From the NCBI GenBank assembly GCA_002395925.1, contig DGVM01000162.1:1-8819 (forward strand): a DNA stretch of 8,819 bases, written 5' to 3'. The stretch comes from Bacteroidales bacterium UBA4284 (GTDB lineage: Bacteria > Bacteroidota > Bacteroidia > Bacteroidales > UBA932). The position numbers and the translations under genes were made by a program. The notes beneath the pieces are model-generated. The model had not been told where the DNA came from, ran no database searches, and saw only the letters and a list, made by a program, of their open reading frames with translations. Below are positions 1 to 5,765 of the stretch, one piece after another (the stretch's first letter is position 1; each line of letters starts with the position of its first letter).

Positions 1-136
1 CAACAAGCAGGGCGCCGGTCTGGGCCTTACCATCTGCAAGATGATAGCCTCAAACCTCTCCGGGGAGATATGGCTGGACACGGAATATACGGGCGGAGCG
101 CGCTTCGTCTTTACGATACCCTACGATGAGGCATAG
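1..136 (+). CDS. Sensor histidine kinase, C-terminal end (5' end outside window)
   Basis: Only the last 44 codons are present, read from base 2 to a TAG at 134-136. They encode the end of a GHKL-type ATPase domain. The run [13 protein letters not shown] is the G2 box and following helix of the histidine-kinase ATP lid, and [10 protein letters not shown] is the usual last beta strand of HATPase_c (family knowledge). The protein would autophosphorylate on a histidine and pass the phosphate to a response regulator. The sensor region, H box and N box lie left of the window, so ligand and partner cannot be named. The protein stops directly after the ATPase fold with no receiver or DNA-binding domain, so it is not a Bacteroidetes hybrid two-component system with such a C-terminal extension. 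The broken dtd starts 15 bases downstream on the same strand and was probably co-transcribed. Confidence 0.88.
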   Translation, partial: NKQGAGLGLTICKMIASNLSGEIWLDTEYTGGARFVFTIPYDEA

Positions 137-151
137 AATGTTTGTCTGTCC

Positions 152-348
152 ATGAGAGCGGTAATACAAAGAGTATCCTCAGCATCGGTCACGAACTGGC
201 GATTCCGCTTTACGAACGTTTCTGCGCCGCACTCTCTGCCGCCGTCGGCCGTCCTGCAGGTACCGGAGAATTCGGGGCTGATATGAAAGTGGCCCTTGTG
301 AACGACGGCCCTGTTACCATCTGCATCGTCACCAGGAACAGGGAATAA
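152..348 (+). pseudogene. dtd: D-aminoacyl-tRNA deacylase remnant with internal deletion and frameshift
   Basis: Intact DTD (about 150 residues, homodimer) hydrolyses D-amino acids mis-loaded onto tRNA. Two pieces of it are visible. From the ATG at 152, frame 2 reads [14 protein letters not shown], the classic DTD N-terminus. From about 193, frame 1 reads [19 protein letters not shown], then [10 protein letters not shown] and NDGPVTICI, ending at TAA 346-348; this is the DTD C-terminus, including the conserved Gly-Pro motif. The join is near 188-199. About 80-85 residues (roughly 250 bases) are missing, including the conserved SQFTL active-site segment, and the join changes frame. Reading on from 152 in frame 2 gives only about 44 residues, stopping at TGA 284-286. 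Frame 1 is open from a TTG at 142, but that start is unrelated to DTD. The product should be inactive. A chimeric assembly or a sequencing error remains possible. Confidence 0.85.
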
Positions 349-380
349 AAAAAAGCCACTGACATGTGTCAGTGGCTTTT
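347..380. terminator. Bidirectional intrinsic terminator between dtd remnant and tRNA-Arg
   Basis: A perfect inverted repeat pairs 351-364 with 367-380. Its GC-rich core is GCCACTGACA against TGTCAGTGGC, closing on a tight ATGT loop. On the minus strand the stem runs into eight T residues (complement of 347-354), an excellent Rho-independent terminator for the rplS-tRNA transcript. On the plus strand it ends in TTTTG, a weaker U tract that can still end the histidine kinase-dtd transcript. The A run overlaps the TAA of the dtd remnant (346-348), showing how closely the convergent units are packed. Confidence 0.85.
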
Positions 381-381
381 G

Positions 382-455
382 TGACTCCTACAGGACTCAA
401 ACCTGTAACCTTTTGATCCGTAGTCAAATGCTCTATTCAATTGAGCTAAGGAGCC
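382..455 (-). tRNA. tRNA-Arg (anticodon ACG)
   Basis: The minus strand folds into a complete 74-base cloverleaf. The acceptor stem GGCTCCT pairs with AGGAGTC (one G-U pair) and the discriminator base is A. The D stem is GCTC/GAGC. The anticodon stem TTTGA/TCAAA encloses the loop CTACGGA, so the anticodon is ACG, expected to be edited to ICG and to read CGU, CGC and CGA. The T stem ACAGG/CCTGT holds the loop TTTGAGT. The 3' CCA is not encoded. It lies 32 bases downstream of rplS without a visible promoter of its own and just upstream of the terminator at 347-380, so it is probably processed from the rplS transcript. Confidence 0.95.
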
Positions 456-463
456 ATTATTTA

Positions 464-481
464 GCCGGGCCGGAGCCCGGC
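464..481 (-). other. GC hairpin between rplS and tRNA-Arg
   Basis: GCCGGGC (464-470) and GCCCGGC (475-481) form a perfect 7-base-pair stem with a 4-base loop, in the short spacer between the L19 stop codon and the tRNA 5' end. On the minus strand it is followed by TAAATAAT rather than a T run, so it is not a classical terminator. It could protect the rplS 3' end after tRNA processing, or act as a partial terminator that sets the mRNA/tRNA ratio. The structure is seen; the role is inferred. Confidence 0.5.
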
Positions 482-487
482 AGAGTC

Positions 488-868
488 CTATTCGGCGGAG
501 GCTTCCTTTATGACGCGCTTGGCCTCTTTGATGCGAGCCTTCTTACCGGAGAGCTTGCGGAGGTAGAAGATGCGTGCCCTGCGAACCTTACCAACCTTGT
601 TGACCTCGATATTCTCGATGAAGGGGGACTCGTAAGGGAAAATCCTTTCTACGCCCACTCCGTTGGAGATCTTGCGGATGGTGAATGTCCTGGTATAAGG
701 AGTAGCACCACAAATCTGGATAACTACACCGCGGAAGTTCTGGAGTCTGTCCTTGTCACCTTCTTTAATCCTGTAGGTTACGGTGATGGTGTCGCCGGCC
801 TTGAATTCAGGATAGGAGGCCGTCTTGTTCTGCGAGAAGGATTCCTCCACCAATTTAATCAAATCCAT
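488..868 (-). CDS. rplS: 50S ribosomal protein L19
   Basis: This 126-residue protein is bL19, which sits at the interface of the 50S and 30S subunits. The family is recognised throughout: FKAGDTITVTYRIKEGDKDR (residues 23-42) and RLQNFRGVVI match the conserved SH3-like core, TFTIRKISNGVGVERIFP is the L19 signature, and KVRRARIFYLRKLSGKKARI is the basic RNA-binding C-terminal part. It is slightly longer than the 115 residues of E. coli L19, mainly through a short C-terminal KRVIKEASAE extension. The ATG at 868 starts exactly at the conserved MDLIKLVEE and has no Shine-Dalgarno sequence. A strong promoter lies about 70 bases upstream, with a candidate leader hairpin between. tRNA-Arg follows downstream on the same strand. 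Confidence 0.98.
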   Translation of the reverse strand: MDLIKLVEESFSQNKTASYPEFKAGDTITVTYRIKEGDKDRLQNFRGVVIQICGATPYTRTFTIRKISNGVGVERIFPYESPFIENIEVNKVGKVRRARIFYLRKLSGKKARIKEAKRVIKEASAE

Positions 869-889
869 AATAATATTTCAATAAAATTC

Positions 890-922
890 GCAGCGTCACT
901 GAACCGTTCAACGAGAGGCTGC
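890..922 (-). promoter_or_regulatory. Candidate structured 5' leader of rplS
   Basis: The ~60-base untranslated leader of rplS can fold. GCAGC and GCTGC (890-894 and 918-922 on the plus strand) close an outer stem, and inside it TGAAC-N-GTTCA (900-910) is a perfect short inverted repeat. Several ribosomal-protein mRNAs carry leader structures bound by their own product (established for L19 in Firmicutes, for example). That this stem is such a site is inference from position and pairing only. Confidence 0.35.
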
Positions 923-934
923 TGAATGGGACTG

Positions 935-965
935 CAAATGTAGTAACTTTTTTTGAGTCCGCAAA
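935..965 (-). promoter_or_regulatory. rplS promoter (Bacteroidota type)
   Basis: On the minus strand TACATTTG (935-942) is a perfect -7 box TAnnTTTG. TTTG (962-965) lies exactly 19 bases upstream, matching the Bacteroidota primary sigma-factor consensus. Transcription should start near 928-931, giving a leader of about 60 bases. The -33 box begins only about 7 bases past the dnaJ stop codon, so rplS has its own promoter despite following dnaJ closely. Confidence 0.85.
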
Positions 966-971
966 ATTATT

Positions 972-2147
972 TTAAAAATATTTGCACTCTTTTTCGAAAA
1001 GGTTTCTGTCGTCCCGGTTGGGGTCGGGCTTGAATGCGCTGCTGTCCTTGATCTTTTCGATAGCTTCTTTTTCTGTACGGCCGAGTTTGCGGGGTATCCA
1101 TACGAGAATCTTTACGTACAGGTCGCCCTTGCCGTAGCCGTTGACTTCGGGCATGCCTTTGCCGCGCAGGCGTGTGACGGTTCCGGACTGAGTGCCGGCA
1201 TCGACTTTCATCTTGTATGGCCCGTCGAGGGTGGGGATCTGGATTTCCGTGCCCAGGATGGCCTCCGTTACGCTTATGACCCTGGTGTAGAACAGGTCTG
1301 AGCCCTGGCGCTTGAGCTGGGGATGCGGCTGCTCCTCTATGATCAGCAGCAGGTCGCCGTTGACTCCGCCGCGCGCCGCCGCATGTCCTTCGCCGCGTGC
1401 GGTAATCTGCATGCCGTCCTCCACGCCTGCGGGAATACGTACCTGGACTGTCTCGCGTTTGCGCTCCAGCCCCGTGCCCTTACAGCGGGAGCAGGGGTTG
1501 CTGACAATCTTGCCTTCGCCGCCGCACTGGGGGCAGGTGGTATATGTCATCGTCCTGCCGAACAGGGAGTTGACTACATTCTGAACCTGGCCGCTGCCTT
1601 TACAGGTGGGGCAGGTCTTGATGTCGGACGAGTTTTTGGTGCCCTTTCCGTTGCATTCGGGGCAGGGGCGGTTGCGCTCGATCGTAACGTCTTTGGTGGC
1701 ACCCTTTGCGATTTCTTCCAGAGTGAGGCGTACGCGGGTGCGGATGTCACGGCCGCGCATGGTCCTGGTACCCTGCTGGGAACCGAATCCGCCGAATCCA
1801 CCGAAGGCGCTGCCGAAAGCCCCTCCGAATGCTCCGCCGAACAGGTTGTTGAGTATGTCGTTGAGACTGCCGAAGCCCTGGCTCCAGTCCTGGGCGCCGG
1901 CTCCGTCAACACCTGCGAATCCGAATTGGTCGTATTTTGCCTTTTTGTCGGGGTCGCTGAGGACCGAGTATGCCTCGGAGGCCTCCTTGAACTTCTCTTC
2001 GGCGGTCTTCTTCTCCTCGTCCGTGCCGCTTACCCAGCGGTCCGGATGCCATTTAAGCGCGGCCTTGCGGTACGCGCCCTTGATATCGTCTGCAGAGGCG
2101 TCCTTGCCGACGCCGAGCACCTCATAGTAATCTCTTTTTTCTGCCAT
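972..2147 (-). CDS. dnaJ: Chaperone protein DnaJ (class A J-domain protein)
   Basis: This 391-residue class A J-protein delivers unfolded clients to DnaK and stimulates its ATPase in the cytoplasm. Domains in order: J domain at residues 5-75 with the essential HPD at 34-36; a Gly/Phe-rich linker at about 77-125 with repeated GGAFG-type units; a zinc domain with four CxxCxGxG motifs starting at C162, C179, C205 and C219, all eight cysteines present; then the substrate-binding and dimerisation domains ([10 protein letters not shown] at 236-245, GDLYVKI at 341-347). After HPD there is a short insertion, [12 protein letters not shown], relative to E. coli DnaJ, which I associate with Bacteroidales relatives. 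Length is normal for the class. The ATG lies 4 bases after the grpE stop; an AGGAG within the end of grpE could aid reinitiation. No terminator is visible after the stop at 972-974. Confidence 0.98.
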   Translation of the reverse strand: MAEKRDYYEVLGVGKDASADDIKGAYRKAALKWHPDRWVSGTDEEKKTAEEKFKEASEAYSVLSDPDKKAKYDQFGFAGVDGAGAQDWSQGFGSLNDILNNLFGGAFGGAFGSAFGGFGGFGSQQGTRTMRGRDIRTRVRLTLEEIAKGATKDVTIERNRPCPECNGKGTKNSSDIKTCPTCKGSGQVQNVVNSLFGRTMTYTTCPQCGGEGKIVSNPCSRCKGTGLERKRETVQVRIPAGVEDGMQITARGEGHAAARGGVNGDLLLIIEEQPHPQLKRQGSDLFYTRVISVTEAILGTEIQIPTLDGPYKMKVDAGTQSGTVTRLRGKGMPEVNGYGKGDLYVKILVWIPRKLGRTEKEAIEKIKDSSAFKPDPNRDDRNLFEKECKYF

Positions 2148-2151
2148 AGTA

Positions 2152-2682
2152 TTATGCTCCTACAATCACCTTTGCATAGCGGAGAATCTTGCCGTTGAGC
2201 ATGTAGCCTGTCTGGAAGACGTCGAGCACCATGCCTTTCTGTTCCTCCGTGGGTGCCGGAATCTGGGTGAGAGCCTCGTGGAAATCGGTGTCGAACTTCT
2301 TGCCTTTAGCTTCGATGACCGACAGTCCGCGGGTCTTCAGGTAGTCCATTAACTTGTTGTATATGAGGGTGGTGCCTTCTTTTGCCGCTTCGTCTGAAGA
2401 GTTCTCCAGTATTTTGAGTGCCTGCTCGCAGTCGTCGAGCACGGGCAGCAGACCCTTGATGGTGTCGGCTGCTGCGGAATTCACGAGTGCAAGCTTCTCT
2501 TCTGAAGTGCGGCGGCGGAATGTTTCGAATTCTGCGTACAGGCGCAGGTACGAGTCGTGCTCGTCGGACAATTTGTCATTGAGCTCGTCGATTTTCTTCT
2601 GCAGGGAATTGTCCTTTTTCTTTTTTGTGGACTTTTCGGTTTGCTCTGCAGCTTCTTCCTTTATGATATCTTTTTCTTCCAT
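2152..2682 (-). CDS. grpE: Nucleotide exchange factor GrpE
   Basis: GrpE is the dimeric exchange factor that releases ADP from DnaK and often acts as a thermosensor. The 176-residue protein has a charged, disordered N-terminus rich in Lys and Glu (1-25), a long coiled-coil helix (about 25-65) with the conserved [11 protein letters not shown], a helical bundle (70-120), and the C-terminal beta domain with [10 protein letters not shown] (129-138) and [16 protein letters not shown] (159-174). The frame is open 16 codons further upstream, to 2730, but the ATG at 2682 is preferred: a -7 box lies at 2701-2708, so the longer form would start upstream of the transcript. It is the first gene of the grpE-dnaJ pair. 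dnaK and hrcA are not nearby, as is usual in Bacteroidales. Confidence 0.97.
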   Translation of the reverse strand: MEEKDIIKEEAAEQTEKSTKKKKDNSLQKKIDELNDKLSDEHDSYLRLYAEFETFRRRTSEEKLALVNSAAADTIKGLLPVLDDCEQALKILENSSDEAAKEGTTLIYNKLMDYLKTRGLSVIEAKGKKFDTDFHEALTQIPAPTEEQKGMVLDVFQTGYMLNGKILRYAKVIVGA

Positions 2683-2700
2683 TTCATTTGAATTTTGCCG

Positions 2701-2708
2701 CAAAGGTA
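2701..2708 (-). promoter_or_regulatory. grpE-dnaJ promoter, -7 box
   Basis: On the minus strand TACCTTTG is a perfect Bacteroidota -7 box (TAnnTTTG), 18 bases upstream of the grpE ATG; the leader would be about 10-15 bases. No TTTG occurs at the expected -33 spacing, where the sequence is TGTG. The inverted repeat at 2724-2738 ends 15 bases upstream of the -7 box and covers the -33 region, which suggests that a regulator helps or controls this promoter. Confidence 0.7.
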
Positions 2709-2723
2709 TCAATAATTTTGCCA

Positions 2724-2738
2724 CTGACACATTGTCAG
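2724..2738. promoter_or_regulatory. Candidate operator CTGACA-CAT-TGTCAG
   Basis: This perfect 6-base inverted repeat with a 3-base spacer lies in the intergenic gap between divergent grpE and the transporter gene. It covers the expected -33 region of the grpE promoter and overlaps the possible -33 TTG (2732-2734) of the transporter promoter, so a dimeric protein bound here could affect both. There is no T run on either side, so it is not a terminator. Since grpE-dnaJ are heat-shock genes, a heat-shock regulator is a reasonable guess, but nothing in the window identifies the protein. Confidence 0.5.
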
Positions 2739-2763
2739 AATGGAAAACTTGTGCTATCTTTAC
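2732..2763 (+). promoter_or_regulatory. Possible promoter of GlpT-family transporter gene
   Basis: TATCTTTA (2755-2762) is a one-mismatch match to the -7 box TAnnTTTG, with a TTG (2732-2734) 20 bases upstream as a weak -33 element. Transcription would start near 2768-2770, about 18 bases before the ATG at 2787. Both elements are imperfect, so the call rests largely on position. Confidence 0.45.
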
Positions 2764-2786
2764 AATCCGTTTCTAAACTGATAACA

Positions 2787-4181
2787 ATGGCAAGATTCTT
2801 AGACCCGCCCAAGCCGAAGGCGCAAATCCAGGCAGAAAAAGTTGATTCCGAATACAAGTCCATGAGGCTCAAGGTGTTCCTTGGAGCGTTCCTGGGATAT
2901 GCAGGATATTATCTGGTGCGAAAGAACCTCTCTCTCGCAGCCCCCGATATGATTAACGACGGCATACTCGATGCCGGTAAGGTAGGACTTGCAATGTCCG
3001 CCGTCTCCATTGCGTACGCTTTCAGCAAGTTCGTGATGGGCAGCGTGTCCGACCGCTCCGACGCCCGTAAGTTCCTCTGCGTAGGCCTGGTGCTTTCCGC
3101 CATCACCATGATGGCAGTCGGACTGATTCCCTTCGGCCCCAACACCGCCGTCAATACCGCCATCATCTTTGTGCTGATGCTTATCGTCGGCTGGCTCAGC
3201 GGTTTCGGCTGGCCTCCTTGCGGCCGCATCATGGCACACTGGTTCAGCCAGAACGAGCGTAGCTTCAAGATGAGCGTATGGAACGTATCTCATACAATCG
3301 GTAGTTTCTCGCTCGGATTCCTTGCAATCGCAGGCGTGTCCCTCGCCGCCGACCTTGGCGTCGTCCAGACCTGGAGAGGCAATTTCGTTTTCCCTGCGCT
3401 GGTGGCCCTGGCTATCGCCCTGTTCTGCTGGTGGGCCATCCGTGACACCCCGGAGTCGTGCGGACTGCCGTCGGTTGCCGACTGGCGCGGCGACCACAGC
3501 GGCCTCAAGTCCAAAGGCTCGGCCGGCGAAAAGCTTCCTTTCAAGACCCTCTTCGTAGATTACGTCCTCAAGAACAAGCTTCTTTGGGTGGTCGCAATTT
3601 CCAACGTGGCCGTTTACATGGTCCGTTACGGCATCGGCGACTGGGCTCCTACATATCTTCAGACCAAAGGCATCATGACCGCAGCTGAAAGCAAGGTCGC
3701 ATTCTCCGTCCATAATATAGTGGGTGCCGTTGGTACTATCGCATGTGGCTGGGCCACCTCCAAGATATTCAAGGGACGCTGCGCTCCCATGAACGTAATC
3801 TGCATGTTCCTGTGCGCCCTCGGCGTGCTTCTGTACTGGATGGTCGGTTCCGGTATCATCGACGTCGCGCCCTCCGTGCAGAAGGTACTTGTCTATGTGG
3901 CCCTGTGCCTTATCGGTTTCTTCATCTACGGTCCTGTGGCTCTCACTGGCGTGCAGGCTCTCAACCTCGTACCCAAGAACGCCGCGGGTACGGCAGCCGG
4001 TTTCGTGGGCCTTTTCGGTTATCTTGTGGGTGATGCCATCTGCTCCAAGATAGTCGTCGGAGGCATTGCCAACGGCAGCTCCTGGGACGCAGCCATGCTG
4101 TCTGTTGCCATCGGAGCGCTTATAGGCGTAGGTCTCTGCGCTGTTCTTATCCCCAGCGAAAAGAAAGTCCTGGTCGGCTAA
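2787..4181 (+). CDS. glpT: GlpT-family organophosphate:phosphate antiporter (MFS)
   Basis: This 464-residue inner-membrane protein of the Major Facilitator Superfamily belongs to the organophosphate:Pi antiporter family (GlpT/UhpT/PgtP/UhpC). It should import glycerol-3-phosphate or a related phosphate ester in exchange for inorganic phosphate. About twelve hydrophobic segments are visible. Family marks: GYAGYYLVRKNLSLAAP with R45, equivalent to the phosphate-binding R45 of E. coli GlpT; the MFS motif SDRSDARK (88-95); WNVSHTIG with H169; YMVRYGIGDWAPTYL with R280, equivalent to GlpT R269; and PKNAAGTAAGFVGLFGYLVGD (396-416). Length matches GlpT (452 in E. coli). The frame is open upstream to 2688, but MARF at 2787 is chosen because it matches the family start and follows the promoter. 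No glpK, glpQ or glpD is adjacent, so the substrate, and GlpT rather than UhpT-like identity, is inferred. Confidence 0.9.
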   Translation: MARFLDPPKPKAQIQAEKVDSEYKSMRLKVFLGAFLGYAGYYLVRKNLSLAAPDMINDGILDAGKVGLAMSAVSIAYAFSKFVMGSVSDRSDARKFLCVGLVLSAITMMAVGLIPFGPNTAVNTAIIFVLMLIVGWLSGFGWPPCGRIMAHWFSQNERSFKMSVWNVSHTIGSFSLGFLAIAGVSLAADLGVVQTWRGNFVFPALVALAIALFCWWAIRDTPESCGLPSVADWRGDHSGLKSKGSAGEKLPFKTLFVDYVLKNKLLWVVAISNVAVYMVRYGIGDWAPTYLQTKGIMTAAESKVAFSVHNIVGAVGTIACGWATSKIFKGRCAPMNVICMFLCALGVLLYWMVGSGIIDVAPSVQKVLVYVALCLIGFFIYGPVALTGVQALNLVPKNAAGTAAGFVGLFGYLVGDAICSKIVVGGIANGSSWDAAMLSVAIGALIGVGLCAVLIPSEKKVLVG

Positions 4182-4195
4182 AGGGCCGCTTAAAG

Positions 4196-5659
4196 TTATT
4201 TCTTTATCGGGTCGCAGGTTACGCCGACGCCGAGTTTCTTGAATACCTTGCGGTCGACCTCGCTGAGCATGACGGTGCAGTGGACCTGACAACCGTCGAA
4301 CAGCGGGAGAGCGTCGAGGGCCTTGCGGCAATTGTCGTCGGACAGGCTTAGGAGGCTCAGGGCAACCAGCACCTCGTCAGAGTGCAGACGCGGGTTGTGA
4401 CCATGGAGCAGGCTGACCTTGGTGTGCTGGATGGGCTCTATCATCTCCTGGGGGATGAGGCGCACCTCGTGGGGAATTCCGGCCAGATGCTTTGCGGCGT
4501 TGAGTATCAGCGCGGCGCTGGGGCCGAGCAGCGGGGAAGTACGGGCGGTGATTATGGTGCCGTCGTGCAGCTCGATGGCGGCGCTGGGGGCCCCTCCTTC
4601 TTCCATTTTGCGCTCGTATGCGGCTACGGTGGCTTTTCTCCAGGCTGTGGAGATGCCGGCTTGCTTCATGAGGAGGGCGATTTTCTTGACTTCGGAATCG
4701 TTGCCGTCGCCTTTTGCCAGGCGGCCAAGTGCGGTGTAGTAGCGGCGCACGATTTCGTCTTTGCTGGCATCCATGCAAACCTGCTCGTCGCTGATGCAGA
4801 AGCCTACCATGTTGACGCCCATGTCGGTGGGAGACTTGTAGGGACTTTCGCTGTAGATGCCTTCGAACAGGGCATTGAGCACCGGGAATATCTCGATGTC
4901 GCGGTTGTAGTTTACAGCCGTCTTGCCGTAGGCCTCGAGGTGGAACGGGTCTATCATGTTGACGTCGTTCAGGTCGGCGGTCGCGGCTTCGTAGGCTATG
5001 TTGACGGGGTGCTTTAGGGGCAGGTTCCAGACGGGGAAGGTCTCGAACTTGGCATATCCGGCCTTGATGCCCCTTTTCTGCTCTTGGTAGAGCTGGCTGA
5101 GGCATGTGGCCATCTTGCCGCTGCCGGGCCCGGGTGCCGTTACCACGACCAGTGGCCGGGTGGTTTTGATGTAGTCGTTCTTGCCGAATCCCTCTTCGGA
5201 GTCGATGAGCGCGACGTTCTCGGGGTAGCCTTCTATGTTGTGGAGGTAATAGACCTGAATCCCCTGGCGGCCCAGGCGCTCCTTGTAGGCTATTGCGCTG
5301 GCCTGTCCGTTGAAATGGGTGATGACGACGGAACTGACCAGCAGCCCGCGGCTCTCGAACTCGCCCTTGAGACGCAGCACGTCCATGTCGTAGGTGATTC
5401 CGAGGTCGGCCCTGACCTTGTTGCGTTCTATGTCCAACGCGCTGATTACTATGATGATCTCCGCTTCGTCGGAGAGCTGCATCAGCATGCGCAGCTTGCT
5501 GTCGGGCTGGAAGCCGGGCAGAACGCGGCTGGCGTGGTTGTCGTCGAAAAGCTTGCCGCCGAACTCAAGATAAAGCTTGTCGCCGAATTTGGCGATACGC
5601 TCCTTGATATGTTCGGACTGGATTTTGAGGTACTTGTTGTTATCGAATCCGTAATTCAT
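4196..5659 (-). CDS. DUF1846 (UPF0371) family protein of unknown function
   Basis: A 487-residue soluble protein recognised as DUF1846/UPF0371, a widely conserved bacterial family without an established role that I know of. Typical features: N-terminal FDNNKYLKIQSEHIKERI; KLYLEFGGKLFDD (28-40); HASRVLPGF followed by DSKLRMLMQL (42-62); a P-loop-like stretch APGPGSGKMAT (175-185), suggesting nucleotide or phosphate binding; then KAGYAKFETFPVWNLPLKHPVN (199-220) and NDVNMIDPFHLEAYG (231-245), which look like active-site material because they are almost invariant among family members I recall. No signal peptide or membrane segment is seen. The frame is open 7 codons further upstream (to 5680), but the ATG at 5659 is chosen because the promoter -7 box lies at 5668-5675. 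It is convergent with the transporter (14-base gap) and divergent from the SlyD-like gene. Confidence 0.93.
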   Translation of the reverse strand: MNYGFDNNKYLKIQSEHIKERIAKFGDKLYLEFGGKLFDDNHASRVLPGFQPDSKLRMLMQLSDEAEIIIVISALDIERNKVRADLGITYDMDVLRLKGEFESRGLLVSSVVITHFNGQASAIAYKERLGRQGIQVYYLHNIEGYPENVALIDSEEGFGKNDYIKTTRPLVVVTAPGPGSGKMATCLSQLYQEQKRGIKAGYAKFETFPVWNLPLKHPVNIAYEAATADLNDVNMIDPFHLEAYGKTAVNYNRDIEIFPVLNALFEGIYSESPYKSPTDMGVNMVGFCISDEQVCMDASKDEIVRRYYTALGRLAKGDGNDSEVKKIALLMKQAGISTAWRKATVAAYERKMEEGGAPSAAIELHDGTIITARTSPLLGPSAALILNAAKHLAGIPHEVRLIPQEMIEPIQHTKVSLLHGHNPRLHSDEVLVALSLLSLSDDNCRKALDALPLFDGCQVHCTVMLSEVDRKVFKKLGVGVTCDPIKK

Positions 5660-5667
5660 ACGGGTTA

Positions 5668-5698
5668 CAAATATAACCAATCCAATTGATTTTTCAAA
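5668..5698 (-). promoter_or_regulatory. Promoter of the DUF1846 gene (near-leaderless)
   Basis: On the minus strand TATATTTG (5668-5675) is a perfect -7 box, and TTTG (5695-5698) lies exactly 19 bases upstream: a full Bacteroidota consensus promoter. Transcription usually begins about 4-8 bases past the TTTG of the -7 box, at roughly 5660-5664, so the ATG at 5659 would be at or almost at the 5' end. This also excludes the longer reading frame start at 5680. Confidence 0.8.
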
Positions 5699-5700
5699 CG

Positions 5701-5710
5701 GCGCATGCGC
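5701..5710. repeat. 10-base perfect palindrome GCGCATGCGC between divergent promoters
   Basis: GCGCATGCGC is its own reverse complement. It lies just upstream of the -33 box of the DUF1846 promoter and about 45 bases upstream of the likely start of the SlyD-like transcript. The symmetry does not extend into the flanks. It could be an operator for either divergent gene or chance in GC-rich DNA. Confidence 0.35.
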
Positions 5711-5741
5711 AATATCTTCCGCTGAATTGCGAAAAAATGAC

Positions 5742-5749
5742 TACATTTG
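5742..5749 (+). promoter_or_regulatory. Promoter -7 box of slyD-like/glycosyltransferase/trkA operon
   Basis: TACATTTG is a perfect TAnnTTTG -7 box, 16 bases upstream of the ATG at 5766. No TTTG is present at the -33 position (5719-5722 reads CCGC), so the promoter may be weaker or activator-dependent. The genes downstream to 8778 have no other obvious promoter. Confidence 0.7.
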
Positions 5750-5765
5750 TGAAAATTATGCAAAG

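Noticed and set aside
142..348. Stand-alone 68-residue protein starting at TTG 142
   Set aside because: Its C-terminal ~55 residues are plainly the end of DTD, and the true DTD start lies at 152 in another frame, so the TTG start and the first ~17 residues are a product of the deletion.
355..376. Similarity between the terminator stem (GCCACTGACA...TGTCAGTGGC) and the grpE palindrome (GCCACTGACA...TGTCAG at 2720-2738)
   Set aside because: The 10-base match is striking, but the first copy is fully explained as a terminator with an eight-T tract. Two sites are too few to call a repeat family.
1323..2198. Long plus-strand open frame opposite dnaJ
   Set aside because: Shadow of dnaJ; its repetitive Ala/Gly-rich stretch mirrors the Gly/Phe linker codons, and no start signal or promoter is evident.
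4160..4200. Terminator between the convergent GlpT-family and DUF1846 genes
   Set aside because: Only a 4-bp CGGC/GCCG pairing is possible in and around the 14-base gap, without a proper U tract; I cannot support a hairpin here.
2799..4331. 510-codon open frame on the minus strand opposite the GlpT-family gene
   Set aside because: Composition is low in hydrophobic residues and rich in His, Gly and Asp, as expected for an antisense shadow of a GC-rich membrane-protein gene. No family is recognisable, and it also overlaps the DUF1846 gene.
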